DNA of 31,957 bases from Candidatus Poseidoniales archaeon (GCA_009887135.1 QXYA01000065.1:1-31957), one strand, 5' to 3'. Counted from the first letter of the stretch, positions 16,444 to 24,310 are shown. The notes: a model not told the origin generated them from the letters alone. Translations and numbers: made by a program.

Positions 16444-16567
16444 ATGGCATAGACTCGCGCTTCTCCATCAAGAACCTCTCGCTTCCCAGATAGGAAAAAT
16501 GGCGAAGTTTTGACTGCCTTCAGGACGCCAGAGCATGGTTGAAAGGTATTGACTCAGTGGGACAACC

Positions 16568-16930
16568 ATGCACCCGTCAATAAACGTACTTGGAACAAAA
16601 TTGCAAACGTGTTCAAACGACCCTAAAACAGGTTGGTATCGCGATGGTTGTTGCAATACCGATGAAAACGATCGAGGCGCTCACACCGTATGCTGTGTTG
16701 TTACTGATGCCTTTCTTGAATATGCACGTCAACAAGGCAACGACCTCATCACTCCCGCTCCACAATTCTCATTTCCAGGCTTGAAACCAGGAGATTCATG
16801 GTGCGTTTGCGCCCGAACTTGGCTCGCTGCGGTCAATGATGGTAAAGGGTGCCCAGTAGATCTTGAAGCAACTCATGAAGAAGCACTCAGCATCATCTCA
16901 CTTGAAGTCTTAGAGGCTCATGCAGTTTGA
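16568..16930 (+). CDS. DUF2237 family protein (Cys-rich)
   Basis: Full-length 120-residue member of DUF2237. The family pattern is present throughout: NVLGTKLQTCSNDPKTGWYRD, then the CC pair, GNDLITPAP, FPGLKPGDSWCVCARTW and ATHEEAL. Conserved cysteines (CS, GCC, VCC, WCVC) suggest metal binding or redox chemistry, but no function is established as far as I know. Start ATG 16568 directly precedes the conserved INVLG. The last 13 bases overlap the end of the convergent GtrA-like gene. Confidence 0.9.
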   Translation: MHPSINVLGTKLQTCSNDPKTGWYRDGCCNTDENDRGAHTVCCVVTDAFLEYARQQGNDLITPAPQFSFPGLKPGDSWCVCARTWLAAVNDGKGCPVDLEATHEEALSIISLEVLEAHAV

Positions 16931-17379
16931 TCTTCTTCGGTTTTATATTGGAATACCAAACCTCGCATTATGGCCCATATAACGACTCCCCAGGCCAAGA
17001 GATTTGCAACACCAAGCCACCTCAGAGTTTCCTCCGGCTGAGAAGCGAATAATCCAATGGTGTATGTTGAGCCAACTAAACTGAAGATATAGGCTCCGAA
17101 TGATGCCCCAATCGTCCATTGAATTGATTTCCTTTTATCGAATGTAAACCATCTATGTACAAAATGAGCCATGAGTCCTGTCGCGCCCCATGCGAGTCCC
17201 CATGCGATTCGAATCCCCGTTGAATCATCGCTTAGAAACAAGCGAAGGAATTCCCAAAGGAGAAAAAATACGCCGCTATTGAAGCCACCAGCAAGCCCAA
17301 ATCTCTGAAGGGAACCTCTCGGTGCAAGTCGATTGAATCCGGACTCCGTATCCATCTCAATCATCGTTGGTGGTGACAT
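16918..17379 (-). CDS. GtrA-like membrane protein
   Basis: Four-helix membrane protein (153 aa) of the GtrA family, which is thought to help flip or present polyprenyl-linked sugars for surface polysaccharide or glycoprotein synthesis. The first helix begins with the typical RFGLAGGFNSGVFFLLWE, and HFVHRWFTF after helix 2 matches the family's conserved N/H-x-x-x-R-x-W-x-F signature. It follows the UDP-sugar dehydrogenase gene, consistent with a surface-glycan role. The start is uncertain: ATG 17379 overlaps that gene by 23 bases, ATG 17364 by 8, and ATG 17355 begins just after its stop. Confidence 0.82.
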   Translation of the reverse strand: MSPPTMIEMDTESGFNRLAPRGSLQRFGLAGGFNSGVFFLLWEFLRLFLSDDSTGIRIAWGLAWGATGLMAHFVHRWFTFDKRKSIQWTIGASFGAYIFSLVGSTYTIGLFASQPEETLRWLGVANLLAWGVVIWAIMRGLVFQYKTEEDQTA

Positions 17380-18181
17380 CGCTTGGCTTTCCAGTCAAGG
17401 TTTGTCGGAGTCGTGCGTTGTCTTTTTGCATTGCATCCATCCACTCGTATTTACAACCAAGTTCATCAGCTAATACGCCGAGTGCAAGAGAATCCTTTGG
17501 GAGACATTTCCCGCCAAAACCTCTGTTCAATCCAAAGATGGGATCGAGATGAGAAGGACCGATTGGTTGTGCTTGTTCCGATGTAATGATGTCTCGAATG
17601 GTGTACCAATCTTCTCCAAGACCTTCACAAATATCGTAGAGTTGATTTGCAAATGTGACCTTCATTGCATAGAATGTATTCTTGGTGTATTTCACAAGTT
17701 CAGCCTGCGTCGGAGTTACTTGGAATGTCTGATCTCGACGAAGAACACCTGCTTGCCTGTGTTGTTCGAAAACTCGTTCAGCAACGTCTGAATGATGTGT
17801 CCCACAAACGAGAATATCTTGATTTGCAAAATCTTCAAGACGGCGACGTTCAACTAGGAATTCTGGCGAATATGCAATCTTTAGATTTGGATATTCATCA
17901 TGATAACGCTGAGTAGTTCCAGGGACAACAGTGCTTTTGATAACAGCAGTAAAACCATCAGGAAGAGCATCAAGTGTTGCTTCAACAATACGTGTGTCAC
18001 AAGCCCCAGTATCTGGATGAGGGGGCGTAGGGACGGCGATATATGCAAAATCTACGTTATCGGTTACAATGGAGAGTTCGGTTCCACGGGCAGGGTCGTG
18101 TATGAACAATTCATGTGCATCTGAGAAACAATGTTCGATTGCCCCTCCAACCATTCCAGCGCCAATAATCCCGATCTTCAT
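17357..18181 (-). CDS. Short UDP-glucose/GDP-mannose dehydrogenase-family protein lacking the C-terminal UDP-binding domain
   Basis: NAD-dependent sugar-nucleotide dehydrogenase family. The Rossmann motif is GIIGAGMVGG near the N terminus; catalytic-site residues follow as SPEFLVE (Glu107), ELVKYTKNTF (Lys164, Asn168) and FGGKCLPKD (nucleophile Cys226). The protein stops at 274 residues, soon after the central domain, whereas classical enzymes run to about 390-440 and carry a second Rossmann domain for the UDP-sugar. No remnant of that domain is seen downstream, where the GtrA gene begins. ATG 18181 is chosen because the Rossmann strand starts at once and a GGTGA leader precedes it; the longer frame begins only at TTG. 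Gap to the upstream nucleotidyltransferase is 5 bases, so they are one operon. Precise substrate uncertain. Confidence 0.85.
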   Translation of the reverse strand: MKIGIIGAGMVGGAIEHCFSDAHELFIHDPARGTELSIVTDNVDFAYIAVPTPPHPDTGACDTRIVEATLDALPDGFTAVIKSTVVPGTTQRYHDEYPNLKIAYSPEFLVERRRLEDFANQDILVCGTHHSDVAERVFEQHRQAGVLRRDQTFQVTPTQAELVKYTKNTFYAMKVTFANQLYDICEGLGEDWYTIRDIITSEQAQPIGPSHLDPIFGLNRGFGGKCLPKDSLALGVLADELGCKYEWMDAMQKDNARLRQTLTGKPSDVTTNDD

Positions 18182-18186
18182 CTGTT

Positions 18187-18939
18187 TCACCGTTCCCTGT
18201 ATGGATTTGGATTTAATTTCCCATCCTTTGCCATGATGCTTGCTTCTAGAAGTGTTTCTGGCGTTCCACAATCAACCCACGTATCCTTCCCAACCGAGAC
18301 AAGACGCGCATTCTTTTCGATAATATATGCGCGATTGATGTCCGAGATCGAGAAATCTGTGCCTCTTTCGGCGACTGCGGAATCGAATTTCTCCCAAAAG
18401 GTCTCATCGTACAGGTAAATCCCGCCGATGGCAAGATTAGAAGGGGGAGTCTCTGGCTTCTCAACGACGTCGAGAAGAGTGCCATCGTCATCGAGAACCG
18501 CCACTCCAAATGCGTGTGGATTCTCTTCTTCTCTTCCAAGAAGAATACACCCAGGAGGCTCATTTTGATCCATAAAGTCTGCAATTAGATCATTAAATTC
18601 TACAGTCGTAATGTTGTCTGAAAAATAAACGAGAAGTCTACAATTCTCGTTGTATGGTCTTGCTAGAGAAAGCGCTTCAGCGACTCCCAGCGGATTTTCT
18701 TCGAGGACATAGTGGATTTGTTCACCCTCGAGGCTCTGTCCTACATGTTTGGCAATCTGGCCAATATGTTCGTTAGAGATAATCGTGATTTTTGAAATTC
18801 CACCGCGCCGAATTGTTCCAAGTGCATAATCGATGACTGGGCGGTCATACAATGGCAAAAGAGTTTTTTGCGTATATCTTGTAAATGGATACAAGCGCGA
18901 CCCTTTACCTCCGGCGACGAGAATTGCTTGCGTCTCCAT
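18187..18939 (-). CDS. RmlA-like sugar-1-phosphate nucleotidyltransferase
   Basis: Makes NDP-sugars from NTP and sugar-1-phosphate. The 250-residue chain has the nucleotide loop LVAGGKGSRLYPFT, the lysine motif QKTLLPLYDRPVID (RmlA-like), YFSDNI in place of the usual LGDNI, VVEKPE, and a closing WVDCGTPETLLEA typical of glucose-1-phosphate thymidylyl/uridylyltransferases. It is complete and lacks a left-handed beta-helix extension. Its direct coupling to the dehydrogenase (5-base gap) suggests the NDP-sugar made here is next oxidised, but which sugar is not visible. Confidence 0.87.
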   Translation of the reverse strand: METQAILVAGGKGSRLYPFTRYTQKTLLPLYDRPVIDYALGTIRRGGISKITIISNEHIGQIAKHVGQSLEGEQIHYVLEENPLGVAEALSLARPYNENCRLLVYFSDNITTVEFNDLIADFMDQNEPPGCILLGREEENPHAFGVAVLDDDGTLLDVVEKPETPPSNLAIGGIYLYDETFWEKFDSAVAERGTDFSISDINRAYIIEKNARLVSVGKDTWVDCGTPETLLEASIMAKDGKLNPNPYRER

Positions 18940-19009
18940 GCTTCACGCGAATGCCACCTGATTGAAGTTCTTTGCTCTATTTTAATAGAAAATTCAACAT
19001 AAAGGGGCA

Positions 19010-19023
19010 GAGAAAATTTTCTC
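19010..19023. terminator. Perfect palindrome GAGAAAATTTTCTC behind the beta-propeller gene
   Basis: A 14-base perfect palindrome lies 9 bases past the stop of the propeller gene and upstream of the RmlA-like operon on the same strand. The A/T core would make a poor RNA hairpin, so it may instead bind a dimeric regulator of the sugar operon or mark a T-rich archaeal termination zone. A second imperfect repeat, CTATT-2-AATAG, is at 18977-18988. Confidence 0.35.
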
Positions 19024-19031
19024 AACATCAC

Positions 19032-20117
19032 TCACTTACGGAGTGCTCGTAACTTTGCAAGCATTGAATTCCGATGCTCATCGACTTCTTCTGCAGGCTT
19101 TTCTTGGTTACTTCGCCGATCAAACAACGTTTGCTCCCACACCATGATTTGCCCACCTTCGGTAGCGATTCCAACTCTCCTTTCGTTAACAGAAATGGCA
19201 TGAACACGCGCCCCATCCATACTTGCGATTTCATCTCCAGTGGATGAATTTCGTACGCAGACGGTCCCAACTGCACCATTCCAGCGAGCAATCCAAATGG
19301 ATGTATCACCATCGTGATTGAATCCGTGTTCAAGTCCGACAACAGCATCTCCTGTCTTCGACCATACAAGTTCATCCGAACTCAACAAATCTACTCGGCC
19401 CGAATCATCAGCTGCTAGGAGGCTGTTTCCACGGCTTGAAAGAACAGCAATCGATTCTTTCATTTCATGAAGAACGTATTCATCCATGTTAACAACAGAC
19501 CCATCTGCACGTCCAAAGAGGAGAGGCTTTTTTGATGAACAAATCGTAGGTGTGTTCCACCCTTCTTTTTGCTCGATGACATCTCCATTTTCATCCAGTT
19601 TAATCCATCCACTCTTCGGTCGCCCGAGTCCCGCGATAACGTTTAATTCTGATAATTGGAGTGTCCATGGTCGTTCATCTATTCGATGCGTTTCGAGAAC
19701 TCCCCCCTCAAAAGAAACAGACCATATTGCAGATTCAAGGAAATCATTGTGCTCGATATCATAGACAGAAGAAGATGCAATGACGCATTTTTTGGTAACA
19801 ACGACAGCATCAGCAGAGCCTTCGAGTTCAATTTGCCAATCGATGTTTCCGGTCGTCAAATCAATCTTGAGAAGATGAAGGCCAGATGTTGCGTAGAGTT
19901 TGTCTGCTTCAATGGTTAAGCAAGAGATGCGATTAGGAGTTTCAATTCCCCAGATTGTATCGCCTTCAGCAGACCAATATTTGATCGCTCCATCCCATCC
20001 TCCTGCAATGACTGAATCATCTTCGAGAAGTAGAACATCACTTGCAGCCTGTTCTAGGTCTCGAACCATCCATGTGGATTGAGTCAGGTCCATGTTGCCC
20101 GATGCATTTTCCCTCAT
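19032..20117 (-). CDS. Beta-propeller (WD40/PQQ-like repeat) protein
   Basis: A 361-residue soluble protein with about seven repeated four-stranded blades. Recurrent patterns include GGWDGAIKYWS, KLYATSGLHLLKIDLTTGNIDWQ, SLLAADDSGRVDLLSSDELVW and VGIATEGGQIMVWEQ, mixing WD40-style and PQQ-like blades. There is no signal peptide, so it is cytoplasmic and likely a scaffold. ATG 20117 overlaps the upstream gene's stop as ATGA, supporting this start and coupled translation with the membrane protein 20114-21031; ATG 20093 is an alternative. The C-terminal tail after about 335 is charged (RRSNQEKPAEEVDEH). No catalytic residues expected. Confidence 0.8.
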   Translation of the reverse strand: MRENASGNMDLTQSTWMVRDLEQAASDVLLLEDDSVIAGGWDGAIKYWSAEGDTIWGIETPNRISCLTIEADKLYATSGLHLLKIDLTTGNIDWQIELEGSADAVVVTKKCVIASSSVYDIEHNDFLESAIWSVSFEGGVLETHRIDERPWTLQLSELNVIAGLGRPKSGWIKLDENGDVIEQKEGWNTPTICSSKKPLLFGRADGSVVNMDEYVLHEMKESIAVLSSRGNSLLAADDSGRVDLLSSDELVWSKTGDAVVGLEHGFNHDGDTSIWIARWNGAVGTVCVRNSSTGDEIASMDGARVHAISVNERRVGIATEGGQIMVWEQTLFDRRSNQEKPAEEVDEHRNSMLAKLRALRK

Positions 20118-21031
20118 AAGGAAGATTGCAGATTTGCTTCAACATCACCGTCTTGTAAGACCTTTTTCCGTTTCGGGATGGCGAATGTGAGTAGAAAAGC
20201 AGTCAATCCTAGAATACAGGCTGCGTAGTAGTGCCCCATCCCAAAGAAAGCAAACATTGTACTCATTCGAAGAAGAGCCACAGACCCAGTTTTAAGTGCC
20301 CAGATAACGAAACCAACAGAGATGATTGAAACACCCATGAAAGCAAAACCGATCATGATGTAAATCCCAGCTGCGCTTGGATCCATACGTGGATTCTCCA
20401 TTTGCTCACCTGTACGATCAATCTCTCTGATGTTACAGGTTTCTTGTCCAAAGCGGCAAGGTTGTGCTGCATATTCTTCTTGCGATGGGACATGAAAATC
20501 GAGATTAGTGAATCCATATGGTTCGATAAATGCAGGAGGGGATAAGAGAATTCGTTCTTGAAGAAGGTCGGAGTAGTTGTCTCGTTCAACAACGATATTG
20601 ATTCGTGCAAGTCCAGGTTTTATTTCTTCAAAAGAAAAAGAACCATTTGCATCGGTGTACATTTCTGAAGAATTGAAAAAGCCAGGTGTTTCTTCCCACT
20701 CGAGATGGACTAAAGCGCCTTCAATCGGCTCTCCAACATCATCGTAAACGAATCCATCAAACATAGCAGAATTTGGAGGGGCTGTCTTTGACAACTGATA
20801 TACGAATTCATCAGGTTGTACAATACCAGATTCTGGTGAGGCATAATCGAGTCCATTTAGAAATCCAGAGGCAGCAATGAAGATGACAAAAACTGCAATC
20901 GATTTTGTGATTGGATGCAACGTTGTATCCGGTATGGTGAACGTCGCTCCAGAGGAGGCAAACATAACGGACGAATCAGTCTCAGGAAGGCCTTCTATGC
21001 CCTCCCAAACTTCTTCATTTTCCTCGCCCAT
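20114..21031 (-). CDS. Membrane protein with carboxypeptidase-regulatory-like (Ig-fold) domain
   Basis: A 305-residue multi-pass protein. A first hydrophobic helix (about 44-60) follows an acidic cytoplasmic N terminus. The external part holds a CarboxypepD_reg-like beta sandwich (about 90-150) with the family pattern FDGFVYDDVGEPIEGALVHLE and TDANGSFSFEEIKPG, then a Cys pair (CRFGQETC, about 192-199) that could form a disulfide. Two or three further helices (about 222-290) lead to a basic tail (PKRKKVLQDGD). The next gene is a beta-propeller starting inside this stop codon, so a membrane receptor plus cytoplasmic propeller pair is plausible. Function unknown. Confidence 0.75.
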   Translation of the reverse strand: MGEENEEVWEGIEGLPETDSSVMFASSGATFTIPDTTLHPITKSIAVFVIFIAASGFLNGLDYASPESGIVQPDEFVYQLSKTAPPNSAMFDGFVYDDVGEPIEGALVHLEWEETPGFFNSSEMYTDANGSFSFEEIKPGLARINIVVERDNYSDLLQERILLSPPAFIEPYGFTNLDFHVPSQEEYAAQPCRFGQETCNIREIDRTGEQMENPRMDPSAAGIYIMIGFAFMGVSIISVGFVIWALKTGSVALLRMSTMFAFFGMGHYYAACILGLTAFLLTFAIPKRKKVLQDGDVEANLQSSL

Positions 21032-21051
21032 AAAGACTGCACGCCCTTGGG

Positions 21052-22413
21052 CTACTTGAGTTCGATGCGTTCGCCATAGGTTGCTTGGAGTATGGCAAGT
21101 GTTTCGTCTGAAGCACTGATTCGTACTTCAATTATGTTGTTCTCTCGATGATGATCATGAACATAGACAGTATCGAATAATCGTGAAAGGAGTGCTTCAA
21201 TAGCAGGTTCTCCTTGCCTTCCTGGGTGGATAATGACGTTGCGCTGAGGGCCAAAAAGCGAGTGAAGCATCGTTGTACGCAACTCTTCGATACCGGTTCC
21301 CGTGTGTGAAGAAAGAACAATTGGATTGATGAATCCATGCGTTGCGACCATCTCAATAGCCGAATCCACAGATGCTTGATCTGCGGTATCCGCCTTTGTT
21401 AGAACAAGTTGAACCCGCTCCATTATTGATGCGTGATCTGATTCAAGAACTCGTTCACTAAGTTCACGTAATGACGTCTGTAATTTACGATCAATCTCTG
21501 CGATTGGGTCTCCAACATCAACAAGCAAAAGCAGTAAATCGCATTCAATGGCTTCAGCAAGTGTTGCTCGAAAAGCATCAAGCGTAGCATTTGGTAAACC
21601 ATCGATGAATCCAATCGTATCTGCTAAAAGTACGCGGGGGCTTGCTTCGAGTCGACCTATGGTCGATTCCAGGGTTGAGAAAAGTCGATTCTCTACCAGG
21701 ACCTCTTTTCCAGATAGGTTGCGAAACAGACTTGATTTTCCAGCGTTTGTATATCCCGCTAAACCTACAGTAACAGCTTGTTTTTTGCGTTGTCTGCGTC
21801 GTTCTGATGCTGATCTATTCTGCTTCCGTTGTTTCTTTCTCAAGGCTGCTAACTCGGCATTAACATTCGTTAAAACAGAGCCTGCAGCTGTTTTCCCTGC
21901 ACCACCAAAACCAGCGCGCTCACCAGTTGTTTGTTGTTTTACCACTTCTCTCAGAACAGTTCGGTCAGATTGTAAACGTGCAATTCTGACTTGAGTTCTC
22001 GCCTCTACACTCGAGGCATGGGCCGTGAAAAGAGAAAGTAGGAGGCGAACACGATCCCATACCTCCAATCCAACAGTATCGTTTACGCCAACCAATTGTC
22101 GTGGTGTTGCATTGGTATGAAGGAGTAATAAGTCAACGCCTTCCCATGGATGTTTTGTCGTACGAGATGCTAATTCCTCAGCAATATCTTGCAACTTACC
22201 TTGGCCCATGAACCACTTTGGATCGTCTCTTCCGCGTTGCTCAACGCGTTCAACAATACGAATCCCCATCGTTTTAGCAAGAGCAATGAATTCAGCACAA
22301 TCCTCGTTATTGCGAACCAAAAGCAATGCTTTTCTACCTTCGTGATGGGTCTGAGATTCTTCAGTCACCAGCCCCCCTGCACCTGCAAGAAGGTCAGCCT
22401 TCGAATCCGCCAT
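21052..22413 (-). CDS. hflX: HflX-family ribosome-associated GTPase
   Basis: TRAFAC-class GTPase that acts on ribosomes (in bacteria, splitting stalled 70S particles). The 453-residue protein has the N-terminal HflX domain with GDP-binding-style WFMGQGKLQDIAEEL, the coupled helical region with EARTQVRIARLQ, a basic linker (KKQRKQNRSASERRRQRKK), then the G domain: G1 GYTNAGKSS (220-228), G3 DTIGF (265-269) and G4 TKAD (339-342). The C-terminal extension after about 390 is complete. It is divergent from pcc1, with only 48 bases between the starts. Two small-residue loops, AGFGGAGKTAAGSV, stand where bacterial proteins have GGxGxRGPGE. Confidence 0.95.
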   Translation of the reverse strand: MADSKADLLAGAGGLVTEESQTHHEGRKALLLVRNNEDCAEFIALAKTMGIRIVERVEQRGRDDPKWFMGQGKLQDIAEELASRTTKHPWEGVDLLLLHTNATPRQLVGVNDTVGLEVWDRVRLLLSLFTAHASSVEARTQVRIARLQSDRTVLREVVKQQTTGERAGFGGAGKTAAGSVLTNVNAELAALRKKQRKQNRSASERRRQRKKQAVTVGLAGYTNAGKSSLFRNLSGKEVLVENRLFSTLESTIGRLEASPRVLLADTIGFIDGLPNATLDAFRATLAEAIECDLLLLLVDVGDPIAEIDRKLQTSLRELSERVLESDHASIMERVQLVLTKADTADQASVDSAIEMVATHGFINPIVLSSHTGTGIEELRTTMLHSLFGPQRNVIIHPGRQGEPAIEALLSRLFDTVYVHDHHRENNIIEVRISASDETLAILQATYGERIELK

Positions 22414-22461
22414 GGTTGCTGCTCACGTCATCCTCATATGAGTCCACCCTTTCGACCAATC

Positions 22462-22677
22462 ATGACCTCCCATCACCATGTCGCTATTGCATGGGAAGGT
22501 TCAGAAGATGAATCGCGCCCTTTGCAGTCGATTTTACGTTCTGAAGGATACAAGTTTTCAGTTCAAGAAAATAAAGGGCTCGTTCGTATTGAAGTCCAGA
22601 TTGAAAACGAATCCATTCGCCAATTACGTGATGATGTTGATGCACTTCTTGTTCACTTCTCTTCGCTTGAAGATTGA
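22462..22677 (+). CDS. pcc1: Pcc1-like subunit of the KEOPS tRNA-modification complex
   Basis: Small dimerisation subunit of KEOPS, which makes t6A37 in ANN-decoding tRNAs with Kae1, Bud32 and Cgi121. The 71-residue chain has the alpha/beta layout of Pcc1: a first strand (HVAIAWEG), a helix (SRPLQSILRSEG), two strands (FSVQENKGLVRIEVQIEN) and the closing helix SIRQLRDDVDALLVHFS, comparable to the family's LRA-x-x-NS ending. ATG 22462 is chosen; ATG 22438 would add 8 residues. The other KEOPS genes are not in this window. Its 3' end overlaps the opposite gene by 25 bases. The short length limits certainty. Confidence 0.72.
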   Translation: MTSHHHVAIAWEGSEDESRPLQSILRSEGYKFSVQENKGLVRIEVQIENESIRQLRDDVDALLVHFSSLED

Positions 22678-23315
22678 GCAGATGTAAGTTTTGATAACGC
22701 CTCTGGGTCGTGATTCTTTTCAAAATAATCAGTTGTAACGAGATCTCCAAGGCGCTTCACACCAGCTTCAATCAAGTCTGGATCATTCCTTTCCGCTTCT
22801 TCCCAGCGCTGTTGAGCATGTTCAGCATATCTCTGATCTGCTTCTGCCTTAACCTGTTCTGCTATGGTCAAATCTTGCTCTAAATCTTCGTATTGGTCAT
22901 GATTCGAGACTGGTCGAATCGCCTGCTCTTCATCAAGATCAGATTCAATGACTCCGCCAGTGAATCCCCGCTCATCCTTTCCGCGAATCCTTACAGGATT
23001 CGTTTCGACGTCAATCGTCTGTAAGTTCACCTGTTCAAGAATGCGTTCAAGCGTCAATGCTCCTTCAAAATCATCAATGTCAACATGAAGGGCGCTTAGC
23101 ATTTCTTCAATCCATTTATTTGCAGTTGAGCGACGATCGATGTAATCTACAATAGCAAGGAATTGGCCCACGAGGCTTCCAACAAATCCGATAAGGAGTT
23201 GATTGAAGAGAAGATATCCTATTCCGAAACCAAGAATTCCGAGAGAAATTGAAAGAACCAACCAACGTTTCCGTAAGGTTACGTGTGAATACACACCTTT
23301 TGGAATTGATTCCAT
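22653..23315 (-). CDS. Two-helix membrane protein with long charged cytoplasmic tail (unknown)
   Basis: A 220-residue protein. A basic N terminus (THLRKRW-like) precedes a helical hairpin (about 19-36 and 40-58). An acidic region (SALHVDIDDFEGALTLERI) follows, then a helical coil rich in Glu, Gln and Ala (about 148-180), and a Ser/Glu-rich tail. No family recognised. It starts 2 bases after the stop of the 106-aa neighbour and is the third of three consecutive genes with the same hairpin layout. The 3' end overlaps pcc1 on the other strand by 25 bases. Confidence 0.65.
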   Translation of the reverse strand: MESIPKGVYSHVTLRKRWLVLSISLGILGFGIGYLLFNQLLIGFVGSLVGQFLAIVDYIDRRSTANKWIEEMLSALHVDIDDFEGALTLERILEQVNLQTIDVETNPVRIRGKDERGFTGGVIESDLDEEQAIRPVSNHDQYEDLEQDLTIAEQVKAEADQRYAEHAQQRWEEAERNDPDLIEAGVKRLGDLVTTDYFEKNHDPEALSKLTSAQSSSEEK

Positions 23316-23317
23316 TT

Positions 23318-23638
23318 TTATTCCTCAGTTCTTCCAGCGTATTCGTGGAGTTTTGAAAGTGACGCTGCATCTTCAAGCGCTTCTTCTTCCCATCCCAGTT
23401 TGCCTAAATGCGTTGCAATCATTGCATCTGCAGCGACAGTAAAGCGTTCATGAGTAAGTTGCATCAATAGGCCGATAAGCAACGCTCCCCCAAGGGCAAA
23501 CTGCCATTGTGTTAAGATCGCGACTGCGATAAGAAAGACGCTTCCAATGCAGATTCCAAGGATTGTTCTTGAGCGAAGACGTACTTTCGACTCCATTGCA
23601 TCAAGGATAGCAACAGCATGTTCTCGCTTGGTCGCCAT
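23318..23638 (-). CDS. Small two-helix membrane protein (unknown)
   Basis: A 106-residue product from ATG 23638. An N-terminal charged helix (TKREHAVAILDAMESKVRLRSR) leads into a transmembrane hairpin (about 25-42 and 47-62) and an amphipathic, acidic C terminus (WEEEALEDAASLSKLHEYAG). The frame extends back only to a TTG at 23695 that would lie inside the upstream gene, so the ATG is preferred. No known family is recognised. It is the middle member of the three-gene membrane group and the neighbouring gene follows after 2 bases. Confidence 0.62.
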   Translation of the reverse strand: MATKREHAVAILDAMESKVRLRSRTILGICIGSVFLIAVAILTQWQFALGGALLIGLLMQLTHERFTVAADAMIATHLGKLGWEEEALEDAASLSKLHEYAGRTEE

Positions 23639-23675
23639 GTGTTGAGCCAAGTGCTCGTCCGTTCTCAAGATACCG

Positions 23676-24254
23676 CTAATCGAATAAGTCTGCAACGAAT
23701 TCGTTACTCATTCGACGAAATTGTCGTCGTATTCGTTCTTCTTCTTGATTTTGGACAAGGACACTGTCCGTCATTGTTACTTGCTGACGCGGCTCCTTTG
23801 CGAGTTGTGAAATTAACTCTGCAAGATGGTGTTGAATCGATGCGGTTTGTTCAGTCTGGAAAGCGAGAAGCCGTTCCATGGCTACAAACATTCGATCTTG
23901 CCTGCTACTGCGATCTTCCAGTGCTGATGATTGAGCACCGATCGCTTCTTCTTGTCGCTTCAGTAATTCACGTGCAGCTGGCGTACCGATGATGTCTCTT
24001 CGATGCAGTTCTGCTTGCACGTTTTGAAGCGACTCCTGGAGTTGGTTGATGTTGTACGCCGAGATATTCAGTTGTTGTCGAAGTAGAAGCCGCTCTCGTT
24101 GAAGTGATTTTCGTTCAGCCCTATGAATAACAGACTCACATACGAAGACGCTGATGATCCCCGCTAAGACTGCGACTTCAGGGCGTGTCATGTGCCATGT
24201 GATGAAGGTTAACCAAACCATCCAACCACAGAAGATGCTCGCTAGAATTCTCAT
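23676..24254 (-). CDS. N-terminal membrane hairpin plus long coiled coil (unknown)
   Basis: A 192-residue protein. Two short transmembrane helices (about 3-20 and 25-42) are followed by an extended coiled coil (about 45-150) with heptad-like Leu/Ile/Gln spacing, including RAERKSLQRERLLLRQQL, INQLQESLQNVQAEL and HHLAELISQLAKE. A basic cluster (EEERIRRQFRRMS) ends the chain. The ATG lies about 28 bases behind a TATA box, so its mRNA is probably leaderless. First gene of the hairpin group; the upstream gene 24311-24931 shares the short string RERLLL followed by Q at a similar place in a coil. Function unknown. Confidence 0.66.
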   Translation of the reverse strand: MRILASIFCGWMVWLTFITWHMTRPEVAVLAGIISVFVCESVIHRAERKSLQRERLLLRQQLNISAYNINQLQESLQNVQAELHRRDIIGTPAARELLKRQEEAIGAQSSALEDRSSRQDRMFVAMERLLAFQTEQTASIQHHLAELISQLAKEPRQQVTMTDSVLVQNQEEERIRRQFRRMSNEFVADLFD

Positions 24255-24261
24255 GTATAGA

Positions 24262-24281
24262 ATATGGTTCCCAGACCATAT
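24262..24281. promoter_or_regulatory. Operator-like inverted repeat ATATGGT-6-ACCATAT over the 24254 promoter
   Basis: Perfect 7-base arms (24262-24268 and 24275-24281) around a 6-base spacer TCCCAG. The right arm overlaps the TATA box of the downstream minus-strand gene, and the repeat fills the interval between TATA and start codon. This is the geometry of an archaeal repressor site that blocks TBP or polymerase. Seen directly; function inferred. Confidence 0.55.
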
Positions 24282-24285
24282 AATA
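24278..24285 (-). promoter_or_regulatory. TATA box for the membrane-hairpin gene group
   Basis: Minus strand reads TATTATAT, centred about 28 bases before ATG 24254. That distance is what leaderless archaeal transcripts show, and no Shine-Dalgarno is present between them. It is the strongest TATA-like element in this part of the window and separates the hairpin genes from the 24311 gene. Confidence 0.6.
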
Positions 24286-24310
24286 CCACAGTGGGAAGTC
24301 CAAGGGGCCC

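Noticed and set aside
16468..16656. A 62-codon minus-strand frame across the DUF2237 start
   Set aside because: Mostly antisense to the DUF2237 gene and its leader, with no recognisable domain.
17357..18181. Considered a frameshifted pseudogene of full-length UDP-glucose dehydrogenase
   Set aside because: Downstream frames encode the GtrA protein, and no UDP-binding-domain remnant can be found; the open frame ends at a normal stop next to that gene.
18977..18988. CTATT-2-AATAG repeat upstream of the RmlA-like gene
   Set aside because: Only 5-base arms of A/T-rich sequence; expected by chance and folded into the palindrome entry.
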